64,000 nt of DNA from Flavobacterium stagni (GCF_004122105.1 NZ_SBKN01000001.1:744001-808000); one strand, 5' to 3'. Counted from the stretch's first letter, positions 16,855 to 26,461 are shown. Program-made: numbers and translations. Notes: generated from the letters alone by a model not told the origin.

Positions 16855-17940
16855 ATGAAAACAACCGTTTTAAAATATACCCTTATTGCCTCCTTAGTTG
16901 TTTTGGTTTCTTGTTCTAAAAAAGAAGAAACTGAGAAAAAAGAAGTATTTCAAATCACCGATGTGATGCTGAAAACGACTCAATTTGCCAAAGTAGAATC
17001 CCAACAATTAAAAAATGAGTTGCGCTTTTTTGGAAAGATTAGTGCCGACAAAAACAAAATGATTGAGGTCTATCCTGTAGTGGGAGGTAATGTAGAAAAA
17101 GTCTATGTCGAATTGGGTGATTACGTAAAAAAAGGACAAATTATGGCCACCATCCGCAGTACAGAAGCGGCCGGTTATGAAAAGGATTTGCAGGATGCCC
17201 GCAGTCAGGTTCTGGTGGCCAAAAATGCCCTGAAAGTCGCCCAAGAAATGTTTGAAGGGAAGTTAGTGACCGAGAAAGAAGTGTTGCAAGCCAAAAGTGA
17301 TTTGTCTGTGGCCCAATCGCAGCTCAATCGCATGCAACAAACTTATAAAATCTACAACCTCAAACCGGGCTCGATTTACCAAGTCGTAGCACCGATTAGC
17401 GGGTATGTAATTCAAAAAAACATCAATCAGGATATGCAATTGCGCAGTGATCGCACCGACAATATTTTTGACGTAGCCGATACCAATGATGTTTGGGCGA
17501 TTGCCAATGTGAACGAAAGCGATATCAATCAGGTGGGCTTGGGCATGGACGCTTCGGTTTCTACGTTATCCAATCCCGATAAAAAGTTTTCGGGTAAAGT
17601 GGATAAGATTTTTAAAGTGATCGATCCTGAAACCAACGCCATGAATATTCGTGTGGTGTTGAATAATTCCGCGTCACTTTTGGTACCCGAGAGTAAAGCC
17701 ACGATTAACGTGTCTTATAAAGAAAACAAAAGTATGTTGGCGATACCTGCTTCGGCTTTAATTTTTGACAACAACAAAAATTATGTGATGGTGTATAAAT
17801 CCAAAACCAATTTGGAAACCCGTCCTGTGGAAGTTTTTCGCCAAGTGGGCGATATCGCTTATATCGCTTCGGGATTGAACGAAGGAGAAACGGTGATTAC
17901 ACACAATCAGTTGTACTTCTACGATGCATTAAATGATTAA
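16855..17940 (+). CDS. RND efflux periplasmic adaptor lipoprotein (CzcB-like)
   Basis: 361 residues. Lipoprotein signal peptide ending in LVVLVSC, so Cys20 should carry the lipid that anchors it in the inner membrane. Domain order: barrel-sandwich (lipoyl-like) half with VYVELGDYVKKGQIMATI, an alpha-helical hairpin (~105-165), the second lipoyl half (GYVIQKNINQDMQLRS), beta-barrel and membrane-proximal domains. It bridges the RND pump and the outer-membrane channel. No His- or Met-rich metal segment is visible near the N-terminus. It starts 12 bp after the channel gene and ends 18 bp before the pump gene. Confidence 0.93.
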   Translation: MKTTVLKYTLIASLVVLVSCSKKEETEKKEVFQITDVMLKTTQFAKVESQQLKNELRFFGKISADKNKMIEVYPVVGGNVEKVYVELGDYVKKGQIMATIRSTEAAGYEKDLQDARSQVLVAKNALKVAQEMFEGKLVTEKEVLQAKSDLSVAQSQLNRMQQTYKIYNLKPGSIYQVVAPISGYVIQKNINQDMQLRSDRTDNIFDVADTNDVWAIANVNESDINQVGLGMDASVSTLSNPDKKFSGKVDKIFKVIDPETNAMNIRVVLNNSASLLVPESKATINVSYKENKSMLAIPASALIFDNNKNYVMVYKSKTNLETRPVEVFRQVGDIAYIASGLNEGETVITHNQLYFYDALND

Positions 17941-17958
17941 TCCAAAACCAACTACACT

Positions 17959-20900
17959 ATGAATCGTTTTATTCGAAATATCATTGCTTTTTCCCTAAAA
18001 AATAGAGCGTTTACGTTCTTTTGGGTCGGCATCATGGCCATCAGTGGGTTTTTGGCTTTTAAAAATATGCCTATTGAAGCGTTTCCCGACGTGACCAATA
18101 CGCAAATCATCATTATCACCCAATGGAATGGGAAAAGTGCCGAAGAGGTAGAGCGTTTTGTTACAACGCCTATCGAGTTGTCAATGACTTCCTTACAGAA
18201 AAAAACCAGCGTGCGCAGTACGTCCATGTTTGGGTTGTCGGTGATCAAAATCATTTTTGATGATGGAGTGGATGATGCCTTTGCCCGTAATCAGGTTAAT
18301 AACCAATTACGTAACGTGAATTTGCCCGATGATGTCGAACCAGAAGTGCAACCGCCTTACGGGCCAACAGGTGAGATTTTCCGGTATACGTTGGAAAGTA
18401 AAACCCAAGATTCACGCTATTTGTTGACCATTCAAAATTGGGTGGTGGACCGTGCTTTGCGCTCTGTTCCTGGGGTAGCCGATATCAATGCTTTTGGGGG
18501 ACAAACTAAAATTTTTGAAATCAGTGTGGATCCTCGCAAATTGGAAAAATACAAATTAACACCACTTCAAGTGTACGATGCGGTAAGCAAAAGCAACTTG
18601 AATGTGGGCGGTGATGTGATTGAAAAAAATGGACAAGCCTATGTAGTTCGCGGTATCGGCTTGTTGCAATCCATTCCTGATATTGAAAATATTATTGTCA
18701 CCCAAGATAACGGAAATCCTGTTTTGGTGAAAAATTTAGCGACCGTAAATGAAGGTTCGATGCCCCGTGTGGGTCAGGCCGGATTAAATGATAATGAAGA
18801 TGTGGTCGAAGGAATAGTGGTGATGCGCAAAGGCGAAAATACGCCTCAAGTCTTGGAACGCGTAAAAGAAAAAGTGCACGAACTTCAAACAAAAGTATTA
18901 CCCAAAGATGTAGAATTGAAAGTTTTCTACGATCGGGATAATTTAATGGAATTCTGTACGCATACAGTAATGCACAATTTGGTCGAAGGAATTCTTTTAG
19001 TAACCTTGATGGTCTTGCTATTCATGGCCGATTGGCGAACAACTGTGGTGGTTTCGATTATCATTCCACTAGCGTTGTTGTTCTCGTTCTTCTGTCTGAA
19101 TTTGATGGGCATGAGTGCCAATTTATTGTCGTTGGGTGCAGTCGACTTCGGAATCATCATCGATGGCGCCGTCGTCATGGTCGAAGGGCTCTTTGTCATG
19201 CTCGATCACAAGGCGGCACAACTCGGCATGGAGAAATTCAATAAACTCGCTAAAGGCGGTTGGATTAAAAAAACAGGAACCGAAATGGGGAAAGCGATTT
19301 TCTTCTCCAAAATGATCATCATTACGGCCTTGTTACCCATTTTCTCTTTCCAAAAAGTAGAAGGAAAAATGTTCTCACCATTGGCCTATACACTTGGGTT
19401 CGCCTTGTTAGGCGCCTTATTGTTCACCTTGACCTTGGTGCCTGTTTTGTCGCATATGTTGTTGAATAAAAATGTGAAAGAAAAAAACAACAAGTTTGTG
19501 GATTTCTGGAATCGAATTGTAGAAAAAGGGTTCCGATTCACCTTTCACCACAAACGATTAACCTTAACAGTTGCCATCGGGATTTTAGCGGTCACTTTGG
19601 GTTTGGCGAAGTTTTTAGGAACCGAATTCTTACCGCCGTTGAATGAAGGGGCTTTGTGGGTAACAGCTGAAATGCCAATGAGTGAAAGCTTAGAGGAAAG
19701 CGTAAAAATGGTAAAAAAATTGAAAAATGAAATTGTCAGTTTTCCTGAAGTCAATGGCGTGTTGACACAAACCGGAAGAAGTAATGACGGGACCGATCCT
19801 AGTGGATTTTATTTTGCACAAATGCAAGTGAATCTGAAACCAAAATCCGAATGGAAACGCAAAATTTCCATAGATGAATTGGTAGATGAAATGGATCATA
19901 AATTAAAAAAGTATCAAGGGATTACCTACAATTATTCCCAACCCATTATTGATAATGTAGCAGAGGCCGTGGCTGGGTTTAAAGCTTCCAATGGGGTAAA
20001 AATATATGGGGAAGATTTAAAGAAATTAGATAGTTTATCCAAAATTGTGCTCGATCAAATCAAGAATATTGATGGTGTAAAAGAACCAGGAATCATTCGC
20101 AATATCGGTCAGCCGGAGTTGAGTGTGACGTTGGATAAAGAGAAAATGGCCGCGTATGGTGTATCTATTGCCGATGCGCAAGCAGTGTTGGAAATGGCTT
20201 TTGGCGGAAAAACAGCGACACAGAAGTATGAAGGCGAACGCAAATTTGATATCCGTATCCGGTACGATAAAGATTACCGAAAAGATTCCGATGATATGGG
20301 GAATTTGATGGTGCCTACCTTGCGTAATACCAAAGTCCCACTTAAAGAGATTGCCGAAATTAAAGCGGCAACAGGGGCTGCCTTTGTATATCGTGATGAT
20401 TTAAAACGGTATATTGGAATCAAGTTTTCTGTTCGTGACCGCGATTTGGGGAGCACTATTGCTGAAGCACAAGAAAAAGTTGCTAAAAATGTAAAATTAC
20501 CAGAGGGTTATCAATTGGGATGGATTGGTGAATTTGAAAACCAAGTGCGTGCCACCAACCGTTTAGGACAAGTGGTTCCTGTAAGTTTGATTTTGATTTT
20601 TGTCTTGTTATTCATCATGTTTGGAAAAATCAAAGATGCGGCATTGGTCTTGGCGAATGTTCCTTTCGCCTTGATTGGCGGGATTTTGGCGTTGCATTTA
20701 ACCGGAATTAATTTCGGGATTTCTGCCGGAGTTGGATTTATTGCCTTGTTCGGAATTTGTATTCAAAATGGGGTGATATTGATCTCTGAGTTCCATAAGA
20801 ATTTGAAAGCGAATATGGATATGGAAAACTCCATTTTACAAGCGGTGAAAGTGCGTACGCGCCCTGTTGTTATGACGGCTTTGATGGCGGCTATTGGTTT

Positions 20901-21060
20901 GATGCCTGCTGCGCTCTCCACCGGAATTGGATCAGAATCCCAAAAACCATTGGCGGTTGTGATTATCGGTGGTTTGATTTCAGCAACGATATTAACGTTA
21001 TTGGTATTCCCCATTATTTTCTGGGTATTCAATCGTGTAAAAAATGAAGAAATAATTTAA
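17959..21060 (+). CDS. czcA: Heavy-metal RND efflux pump, CzcA/CusA family (divalent-cation signature)
   Basis: 1033 residues, 12 predicted membrane helices with two large periplasmic loops. N-terminal IEAFPDVTNTQIIIIT and ERFVTTPIE are typical of the HME-RND family. Helix 4 reads DFGIIIDGAVVMVEG, matching the divalent-cation signature DFGx3DGAx3VEN (Zn, Co, Cd, Ni) and not the monovalent Cu/Ag form Ax4DAx3IEN; the final Gly replaces the usual Asn. From memory, the three substrate Met of CusA do not all line up here. It uses proton flow to pump metal from periplasm or cytoplasm through the TolC-like channel. Last gene of the operon. The exact metal cannot be read from sequence. Confidence 0.93.
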   Translation: MNRFIRNIIAFSLKNRAFTFFWVGIMAISGFLAFKNMPIEAFPDVTNTQIIIITQWNGKSAEEVERFVTTPIELSMTSLQKKTSVRSTSMFGLSVIKIIFDDGVDDAFARNQVNNQLRNVNLPDDVEPEVQPPYGPTGEIFRYTLESKTQDSRYLLTIQNWVVDRALRSVPGVADINAFGGQTKIFEISVDPRKLEKYKLTPLQVYDAVSKSNLNVGGDVIEKNGQAYVVRGIGLLQSIPDIENIIVTQDNGNPVLVKNLATVNEGSMPRVGQAGLNDNEDVVEGIVVMRKGENTPQVLERVKEKVHELQTKVLPKDVELKVFYDRDNLMEFCTHTVMHNLVEGILLVTLMVLLFMADWRTTVVVSIIIPLALLFSFFCLNLMGMSANLLSLGAVDFGIIIDGAVVMVEGLFVMLDHKAAQLGMEKFNKLAKGGWIKKTGTEMGKAIFFSKMIIITALLPIFSFQKVEGKMFSPLAYTLGFALLGALLFTLTLVPVLSHMLLNKNVKEKNNKFVDFWNRIVEKGFRFTFHHKRLTLTVAIGILAVTLGLAKFLGTEFLPPLNEGALWVTAEMPMSESLEESVKMVKKLKNEIVSFPEVNGVLTQTGRSNDGTDPSGFYFAQMQVNLKPKSEWKRKISIDELVDEMDHKLKKYQGITYNYSQPIIDNVAEAVAGFKASNGVKIYGEDLKKLDSLSKIVLDQIKNIDGVKEPGIIRNIGQPELSVTLDKEKMAAYGVSIADAQAVLEMAFGGKTATQKYEGERKFDIRIRYDKDYRKDSDDMGNLMVPTLRNTKVPLKEIAEIKAATGAAFVYRDDLKRYIGIKFSVRDRDLGSTIAEAQEKVAKNVKLPEGYQLGWIGEFENQVRATNRLGQVVPVSLILIFVLLFIMFGKIKDAALVLANVPFALIGGILALHLTGINFGISAGVGFIALFGICIQNGVILISEFHKNLKANMDMENSILQAVKVRTRPVVMTALMAAIGLMPAALSTGIGSESQKPLAVVIIGGLISATILTLLVFPIIFWVFNRVKNEEII

Positions 21061-21136
21061 AAAAAAGAAGCGCTAAAGCTAGTTAAACGCAATGATAGAT
21101 TATGGTTAGGGTTGATTTTCTACTTTGGTAGAAATG

Positions 21137-21165
21137 AAAAAAGGGGTCGAAATTCGGCCCCTTTT
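21137..21165. terminator. Bidirectional terminator between the pump and OmpA-like genes
   Basis: AAAAGGGG (21139-21146) pairs with CCCCTTTT (21158-21165), and TCGA/TTCGG extends the stem to a short loop. A-runs and T-runs flank it, with the better T-run (six T) on the minus strand, just downstream of the OmpA-like gene. Confidence 0.85.
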
Positions 21166-21172
21166 GGTGTTT

Positions 21173-22138
21173 TTATAATTCGTCCAACATTTTGGAAATC
21201 TCATCCAATTTGGGTGTCAAGATGATTTCGATGCGTCGGTTTTTGGCTTTGCCTTCGGGTGTGGTGTTGGGCATTAAAGGTGCATATTCTCCACGACCGG
21301 CTGCGGTCAAACTTTGACGGTTGATGTCTTTATTTTCAGAAAGAATGTTGACGATGGCTGTGGCGCGTTTGGTGGATAAATCCCAGTTGCTTTCAATACC
21401 GCCGCCAATGTTTCCTAAGATTTTATCGTCATCGGTGTGGCCTTCGATCAATACCGAAATGTCGGGGTTTTGTGCGAGCACTTTTCCTAATTCCACCACG
21501 GCTTTTTTCCCTTCAACACCCACGGCCCAGCTACCCGTTTGGAACAACAATTTGTTTTCCATAGAAACGTAAACTTTGCCGTTTTTTTGTTCGATTGTCA
21601 ATCCTTTTCCTTCAAAAGCATTCAAGGCTTTGGAAAGATTGTCTTTCAAACGTTTCATGTTGGCATCTTTTGCTGCGATGTAGGCTTCTAGTTCATTTAA
21701 ACGTTTCGAACTCGCTTCCAATTCAGCGCGTAATTTATTCAAACGCTCTTGTTCGGCCGCGATGGTTTTTTCTTTGGCTTCTAATTGCGCTAAGAGTTCG
21801 CGGTTCTTGCTAATGTTGCTGCTCAGTGCGTCATTGCTGTCTTTTTCAAGTGCAGAATAAGCGGCTTGCAAGTTTTTCATGTTTTTTTCAGAAGCTACGA
21901 GTTCGGTTTGCAATTTATCGCGGTCGGCTTTGAGTTTGTCGTAATCCGCTTTGAGTTTGGCTCCATCCAATTCGAGCTGTCCTTTGGCTTTTTGCAAGTT
22001 TTCATTTTCGTCCGCCAATTGACGGTTTTCTTTTTTCAAATCGGCGTATTTGTTTTCCAATTCGTTGTAAATCTTTTTGGATACGCAGGAGGTTGACAAG
22101 GTAATCAGTGCCAGACCTAAAGTTACTTTTTTAATCAT
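21173..22138 (-). CDS. OmpA-family lipoprotein with long coiled coil
   Basis: 321 residues. Signal peptide ending LITLSTSC with Cys18 as lipidation site. Residues ~25-165 form a continuous heptad-type coiled coil rich in Lys, Glu, Leu and Asn. The C-terminal ~130 residues are an OmpA peptidoglycan-binding domain with VLIEGHTDDDKILG and NWDLSTKRATAIVNIL and the closing KNRRIEIIL. The protein likely tethers the outer membrane to peptidoglycan through a rod-like spacer. No OmpA beta-barrel is present. It lies 39 bp downstream of the exonuclease gene, probably in the same transcript, and ends at a terminator. Confidence 0.9.
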   Translation of the reverse strand: MIKKVTLGLALITLSTSCVSKKIYNELENKYADLKKENRQLADENENLQKAKGQLELDGAKLKADYDKLKADRDKLQTELVASEKNMKNLQAAYSALEKDSNDALSSNISKNRELLAQLEAKEKTIAAEQERLNKLRAELEASSKRLNELEAYIAAKDANMKRLKDNLSKALNAFEGKGLTIEQKNGKVYVSMENKLLFQTGSWAVGVEGKKAVVELGKVLAQNPDISVLIEGHTDDDKILGNIGGGIESNWDLSTKRATAIVNILSENKDINRQSLTAAGRGEYAPLMPNTTPEGKAKNRRIEIILTPKLDEISKMLDEL

Positions 22139-22177
22139 TTTGCTTTTGTTATTTCGGTTTGGGGAAGGTTATACAGT

Positions 22178-22939
22178 TCAGTTAATTTCGACAACAATCG
22201 GACAATGGTCGGAGTGTTTGGCTTCGGGCAAAATTACAGCACGGTGCAAACGATCGCGCAGGGGTTCGCTCACCAAGTTGTAATCGATGCGCCACCCTTT
22301 GTTGTTGTTACGAGCATTGGCGCGGTAACTCCACCAGCTGTAGTGGTGCGGTTCTTTATTAAAATGACGGAAACTATCGATGAATCCCGATTTCATAAAG
22401 GCATCCAACCACGCGCGTTCTTCGGGTAAGAAGCCCGAAACGGTGGCGTTGCGAATGGGATCGTGAATATCGATGGCTTCGTGACAAATGTTGTAGTCGC
22501 CGCAAATGATGAGATTGGGCACACTTTTTTTCAAATCGTTAATGTACGCTTGAAAGTCGTCCATGTATTTGAATTTATGATCCAATCGATCGATGTTGGT
22601 TCCCGAAGGCAAATACAAACTCATTACGGAAACATCACCAAAGTCGGCACGCAAGTTACGCCCTTCAAAGTCCATGTGTTCGATGCCTGTTCCAAATTCG
22701 ACATGTTTCGGTTCGATTTTGGATAAAATGGCCACACCGCTGTACCCTTTTTTTTGTGCTGAAAAATAGTATTGGTAAGGATAGCCGGCGGCGGTAATGG
22801 CTTCGGTCGGGATTTGGTCTTCGGTGGCTTTAATTTCCTGAAGGCAAATTACATCGGGATTGGCTTGTTGGAGCCAGTCTAGAAATCCTTTGGTAATGGC
22901 TGCTCGAATTCCGTTGACGTTGTAAGAAATAATTTTCAT
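22178..22939 (-). CDS. xth: Exodeoxyribonuclease III (AP endonuclease)
   Basis: Base-excision repair enzyme: cuts 5' of abasic sites and degrades 3' ends of duplex DNA. 253 residues. Opens with MKIISYNVNGIRAA and has the metal-binding Glu in ICLQEIKATEDQIP. Further motifs: GYSGVAILSK, the Asn/Asp pair in ICGDYNICHEAIDIHDP, and the C-terminal catalytic GWRIDYNLVS and KHSDHCPIVVEI. Full length for the family. A TATTTTTG promoter element lies upstream at 22988-22995. Confidence 0.96.
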   Translation of the reverse strand: MKIISYNVNGIRAAITKGFLDWLQQANPDVICLQEIKATEDQIPTEAITAAGYPYQYYFSAQKKGYSGVAILSKIEPKHVEFGTGIEHMDFEGRNLRADFGDVSVMSLYLPSGTNIDRLDHKFKYMDDFQAYINDLKKSVPNLIICGDYNICHEAIDIHDPIRNATVSGFLPEERAWLDAFMKSGFIDSFRHFNKEPHHYSWWSYRANARNNNKGWRIDYNLVSEPLRDRLHRAVILPEAKHSDHCPIVVEIN

Positions 22940-22987
22940 GAATGATTTAGAATTCTGGGAGTAAAATGTTCCCTTTTGTCATTTGTT

Positions 22988-22995
22988 CAAAAATA
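22988..22995 (-). promoter_or_regulatory. Candidate -7 element TATTTTTG for xth
   Basis: Perfect TAnnTTTG match on the minus strand, predicting a leader of about 44 nt. No TTG at the 19-bp distance. Confidence 0.45.
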
Positions 22996-23101
22996 CTGAT
23001 TTCGTCGGAACTGCAGGAACGATGTGGAAAAATTATAATAAATGTTTAACCTTTTTTTCGGGAAAAGGCTAAAATTTAAAATCGCTATTGGGAAGAATTG
23101 T

Positions 23102-23109
23102 TATCTTTG
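23102..23109 (+). promoter_or_regulatory. Candidate -7 element TATCTTTG for the acyltransferase gene
   Basis: Perfect TAnnTTTG match 34 bp before the start codon, predicting a leader of about 30 nt. Confidence 0.55.
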
Positions 23110-23143
23110 TTTTTTCACAATAAGCACACAACAGAAGAAGTAA

Positions 23144-24940
23144 ATGGGTTTAGTCACAGCGAAAGAAGTAGCCAAAGCAATTAAAGCGGACAAATACGGT
23201 GTATTCGGTACGTTTGCAGGTTGGTTACTGATGAAAACACTTAAAATTTCGACGCTGAATAAAATCTATGACCGCAACAAGCATTTGAGCGAATTAGAGT
23301 TTTTGAATGCGATTTTGGACGAATTCCAAATCAAATTTGAAATCCCGGAAGAAGATTTAAAACGTTTACCCAAAGACGGAGCTTACATTACCATTTCCAA
23401 CCATCCTTTAGGTGGAATAGACGGTATTTTATTATTGAAATTAATGTTGGAGCGCGAGCCCAATTTTAAAATCATTGCCAATTTCCTATTGCACCGAATC
23501 GAACCGATGAAGCCGTATATCATGCCGGTGAATCCGTTTGAAAATCATAAAGATGCCAAGTCGAGTGTTGTTGGAATTAAAGAAACGTTGCGTCATTTGA
23601 GTGATGGCAAACCGTTGGGGATGTTTCCCGCGGGAGAAGTTTCAACCTACAAAGATGGAAAGTTGGTGGTCGATAAAGAATGGGAAGAAGGTGCCATCAA
23701 AGTGATTCGTAAGGCCCAAGTTCCTGTGGTTCCCATTTATTTTCACGCGCAAAATAGCAAGTTGTTTTATCGATTGTCCAAGATCAGTGATACGATGCGC
23801 ACGGCGAAGTTACCATCGGAGTTACTGACGCAAAAGGACCGAACGATTAAAGTGCGTATTGGGAAACCGATTTCGGTGAATGAGCAAAACGAACACGAGA
23901 ATTTAGAAGATTATTGCGAGTTTTTACGCCGCAAAACCTATATGTTGGCCAATTCCTTTGACGATGAGAGTAAGTTTCAAGCGTTAAATGGATTGAAGCC
24001 CGCTAAAAATGTTAAGCAAATTGCCCATCCCGCCAATCACGATAAAATATTAGAAGATATAGCTGAGGTGCGCAAAGGCGATTTCCGTTTATTGCAAAGT
24101 AAAAACTATGAGGTTTTCCTAGTTTCTGCGGATAAAATTCCAAATATTTTGCACGAAATAGGCCGACTGCGTGAAATTACCTTCCGTGAAGTTGGTGAAG
24201 GAACCAACGAGTCCTTGGATTTGGATAAGTTTGACAAATACTACCAACACATGTTTTTGTGGGATGAAGAAACCCAACAAATTGCAGGTGCTTACCGCAT
24301 GGGATTGGGGAATGAAATATTCCCGCAATACGGAATCGATGGATTTTATTTGAATGATTTGTTCCGATTCGAACCCGAATTGCATTCCATGATGTCACAG
24401 TCGATTGAAATGGGAAGGGCCTTTATTATCAAAGAATACCAACAAAAACCGATGCCGTTATTCTTGTTGTGGAAAGGTATCGTGCATACCACGTTACGTC
24501 ATCCCGAACACAAGTATTTGATTGGTGGCGTGAGTATTAGCAATCAATTTACGGAGTTTTCGAAATCCTTGATGATTGAATTTATGAAGTCGCATTACTA
24601 TGATCCGTATGTGGCGCAATATATTCACCCCAAAATGGAATACAAGGTAAAGTTGAAAGATGCCGATAAAGATTTTGTCTTCAACGAAGCGGAAGCCGAT
24701 TTGAATAAATTCGATAAGATTATTGATGAAATCGAACCTGGAAATTTGCGCTTACCCGTTTTGATTAAAAAGTATATCAAACAAAATGCGCGTGTGGTGG
24801 CTTTTAATGTCGATCCACTATTTAATAATGCCGTTGACGGTCTGATGTATATTCGCATCGCCGATTTACCCGAAAGTACGGTAAAGCCCGTAATGGAAGA
24901 GTTTCAAGCCGAACTGGAACGAAAAATGGGAGAAAAATAA
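23144..24940 (+). CDS. olsF: Bifunctional OlsF-type acyltransferase (aminolipid synthesis)
   Basis: 598 residues, two acyltransferase modules. The N-terminal half (~70-270) is a PlsC/OlsA-like O-acyltransferase with SNHPLGGIDG (His87, Asp93) and FPAGEVSTYK; the His-Asp spacing is HX5D rather than the PlsC HX4D. The C-terminal half (~310-560) is an OlsB-like N-acyltransferase of the GNAT type with LREITFREVGEGTNESLDLD and IAGAYRMGLG. This order matches OlsF, shown in Serratia and Flavobacterium johnsoniae to make ornithine lipids from ornithine and two acyl-ACPs; Bacteroides uses separate GlsB and GlsA for glycine lipids. Whether the head group here is ornithine, glycine or another amino acid cannot be read from sequence. 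Monocistronic, with its own promoter and terminator. Confidence 0.87.
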   Translation: MGLVTAKEVAKAIKADKYGVFGTFAGWLLMKTLKISTLNKIYDRNKHLSELEFLNAILDEFQIKFEIPEEDLKRLPKDGAYITISNHPLGGIDGILLLKLMLEREPNFKIIANFLLHRIEPMKPYIMPVNPFENHKDAKSSVVGIKETLRHLSDGKPLGMFPAGEVSTYKDGKLVVDKEWEEGAIKVIRKAQVPVVPIYFHAQNSKLFYRLSKISDTMRTAKLPSELLTQKDRTIKVRIGKPISVNEQNEHENLEDYCEFLRRKTYMLANSFDDESKFQALNGLKPAKNVKQIAHPANHDKILEDIAEVRKGDFRLLQSKNYEVFLVSADKIPNILHEIGRLREITFREVGEGTNESLDLDKFDKYYQHMFLWDEETQQIAGAYRMGLGNEIFPQYGIDGFYLNDLFRFEPELHSMMSQSIEMGRAFIIKEYQQKPMPLFLLWKGIVHTTLRHPEHKYLIGGVSISNQFTEFSKSLMIEFMKSHYYDPYVAQYIHPKMEYKVKLKDADKDFVFNEAEADLNKFDKIIDEIEPGNLRLPVLIKKYIKQNARVVAFNVDPLFNNAVDGLMYIRIADLPESTVKPVMEEFQAELERKMGEK

Positions 24941-24954
24941 ACGACTATAAATAG

Positions 24955-24984
24955 AAAGCCCTTCAGATTCTGAAGGGCTTTTTT
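24955..24984. terminator. Bidirectional terminator after olsF
   Basis: A perfect 12-bp stem, AAAGCCCTTCAG (24955-24966) with CTGAAGGGCTTT (24970-24981), and a 3-nt loop followed by T's. It serves the convergent acyltransferase and sugar dehydrogenase genes. Confidence 0.92.
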
Positions 24985-24986
24985 AA

Positions 24987-26381
24987 TTATTCAAACAGTA
25001 TTTTTTCTGTGTAAGTGGCGCCGTTTTGGTTAATGTGTAAAAAATACATTCCGGGTGCAACCCCTTCAAAGTTTAATGCAATTGTTGAAGTGGTTTCAGG
25101 CTTGTGTTCGGCAATTGTTTTTCCCGTAAGATCGGTCAGTTGAATGTGATCGATTGCGACAAGTTTTGGGTTTTGGATTTGAACTATTCCCTTTGTTGGA
25201 TTGGGAGCTACCGCTAACCCAAGGGCTGAAAATTGGGCGGTATTGAAAGAAGCATCTGTGATTCTAAAAATAGTGCTTCCTCCTGTAACATACAATTCGC
25301 CATTGACATCTTCACCAAATGTGGTGAAATTATTATTTCCATTGAAATAAGGCGTGTACGTTATACTTCCAGTGGCGATGTCTAAAATACCCATGCGGTT
25401 TTGGCAATAATCAGCGAAGTAATATTTGTTCAACATGTTGGGGTATAAACTTCCTGTATATACATAGCCGCCGGTAATGGAACAGCCTCCTGTAGCGGCG
25501 TGGGTATATTCAGCAACGGGAGCAATCATGCCTGTTGTATTCGAACAAGATGCATACACCGCCGTTCCTTCAAAACATTTCCAGCCAAAATTGAGTCCGG
25601 TATTTGGAAGTGGCGTTGAAATACGATTGATTTCTTCCACAGCATTTTGACCCACATCAGCAATCCATAAGTCGCCATTCAAACGATTAAAAGAGAATTT
25701 CCAAGGATTTCGCAAACCTAAGGCCCAAATTTCTTGTTTACCACTTTCGTTGATAAAAGGATTGGTGGGCGGATAGCCATAATTCAGAGAGCCAGCAGTC
25801 GTATTGACATCCAAACGTAGCATTTTACCTAAGTAAATTCGGGAGGGCGTAGTGGCATTTACCGTTAGGTTTTGCGCAAAATTTTGGGGATCTCCACCGC
25901 TGCCGCCATCTCCCATACCGATGTATAAGTAGCCATCGGGTCCAAATTTTAACGTTCCTCCGTTGTGGTTGTTGTAGGGTTGATCGATGGTCATCAAGAT
26001 AGTTCCTGTAGGATTGGCCACATTGGGGTTGGAACTACTTACCGTGTAACGCGCAATCACGGTGTCGCCTGCGAGATCGGTATAATTTACAAAAAACTGA
26101 CCGTTTGTGGCATAATTGGGATGAAAGGCTAATCCCAAAAAACCTTGTTCGCCACTATTTACGGTTAATGAGGAAATATCCAAAAAAGGAGTGGTGACCA
26201 AAGCATTGTTTTGGATAATCCGAATCTGTCCGCCTTTTTGTACTACAAACAATCGGGTATCACCACAGTGGGTAATTTCAACGGCACCCGATAAACCAGT
26301 GACATAGGTTTGAAGGCTAATGATTTGCGCCATAGATAGGCAGCTCCAACCTAGGAGTAGGAGTGAGTAAATCTTTTTCAT
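24987..26381 (-). CDS. Secreted PQQ-dependent sugar dehydrogenase-like protein with T9SS sorting domain
   Basis: 464 residues from ATG 26381 (signal peptide MKKIYSLLLLGWSCLSMAQ). The body is a beta-propeller of the glucose/sorbosone dehydrogenase family: EQGFLGLAFHPNY, NHNGGTLKFGPDGYLYIGMGDGG, LRNPWKFSFNRLNGDLWIADVGQ and a C-rich segment GWKCFEGTAVYASCSNT. Such proteins oxidise sugars with PQQ, although many T9SS relatives have no tested activity. The last ~75 residues are a type A sorting domain (APNPTKGIVQIQN, then GMYFLHI, ending KILFE). Transcribed alone. Confidence 0.9.
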   Translation of the reverse strand: MKKIYSLLLLGWSCLSMAQIISLQTYVTGLSGAVEITHCGDTRLFVVQKGGQIRIIQNNALVTTPFLDISSLTVNSGEQGFLGLAFHPNYATNGQFFVNYTDLAGDTVIARYTVSSSNPNVANPTGTILMTIDQPYNNHNGGTLKFGPDGYLYIGMGDGGSGGDPQNFAQNLTVNATTPSRIYLGKMLRLDVNTTAGSLNYGYPPTNPFINESGKQEIWALGLRNPWKFSFNRLNGDLWIADVGQNAVEEINRISTPLPNTGLNFGWKCFEGTAVYASCSNTTGMIAPVAEYTHAATGGCSITGGYVYTGSLYPNMLNKYYFADYCQNRMGILDIATGSITYTPYFNGNNNFTTFGEDVNGELYVTGGSTIFRITDASFNTAQFSALGLAVAPNPTKGIVQIQNPKLVAIDHIQLTDLTGKTIAEHKPETTSTIALNFEGVAPGMYFLHINQNGATYTEKILFE

Positions 26382-26437
26382 GTGTTTTTTTGTTTTTACT
26401 AAGGTACAAAAAGTTAAAGACCTGACAATCAAATAAA

Positions 26438-26461
26438 AAATCCCGAGTTTCCCCGGGATTT
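26438..26461 (-). terminator. Terminator of the long minus-strand gene run
   Basis: On the minus strand, AAATCCCG and CGGGATTT pair around an 8-nt loop and are followed by TTTTTT. It lies 36 bp after the last DUF4139 gene and ends that transcript before the sugar dehydrogenase gene. Confidence 0.82.

Noticed and set aside
17959-21060. Copper/silver (CusA) assignment of the RND pump
   Set aside because: The helix 4 signature is the divalent form DFGx3DGA, not the monovalent Ax4DA form.
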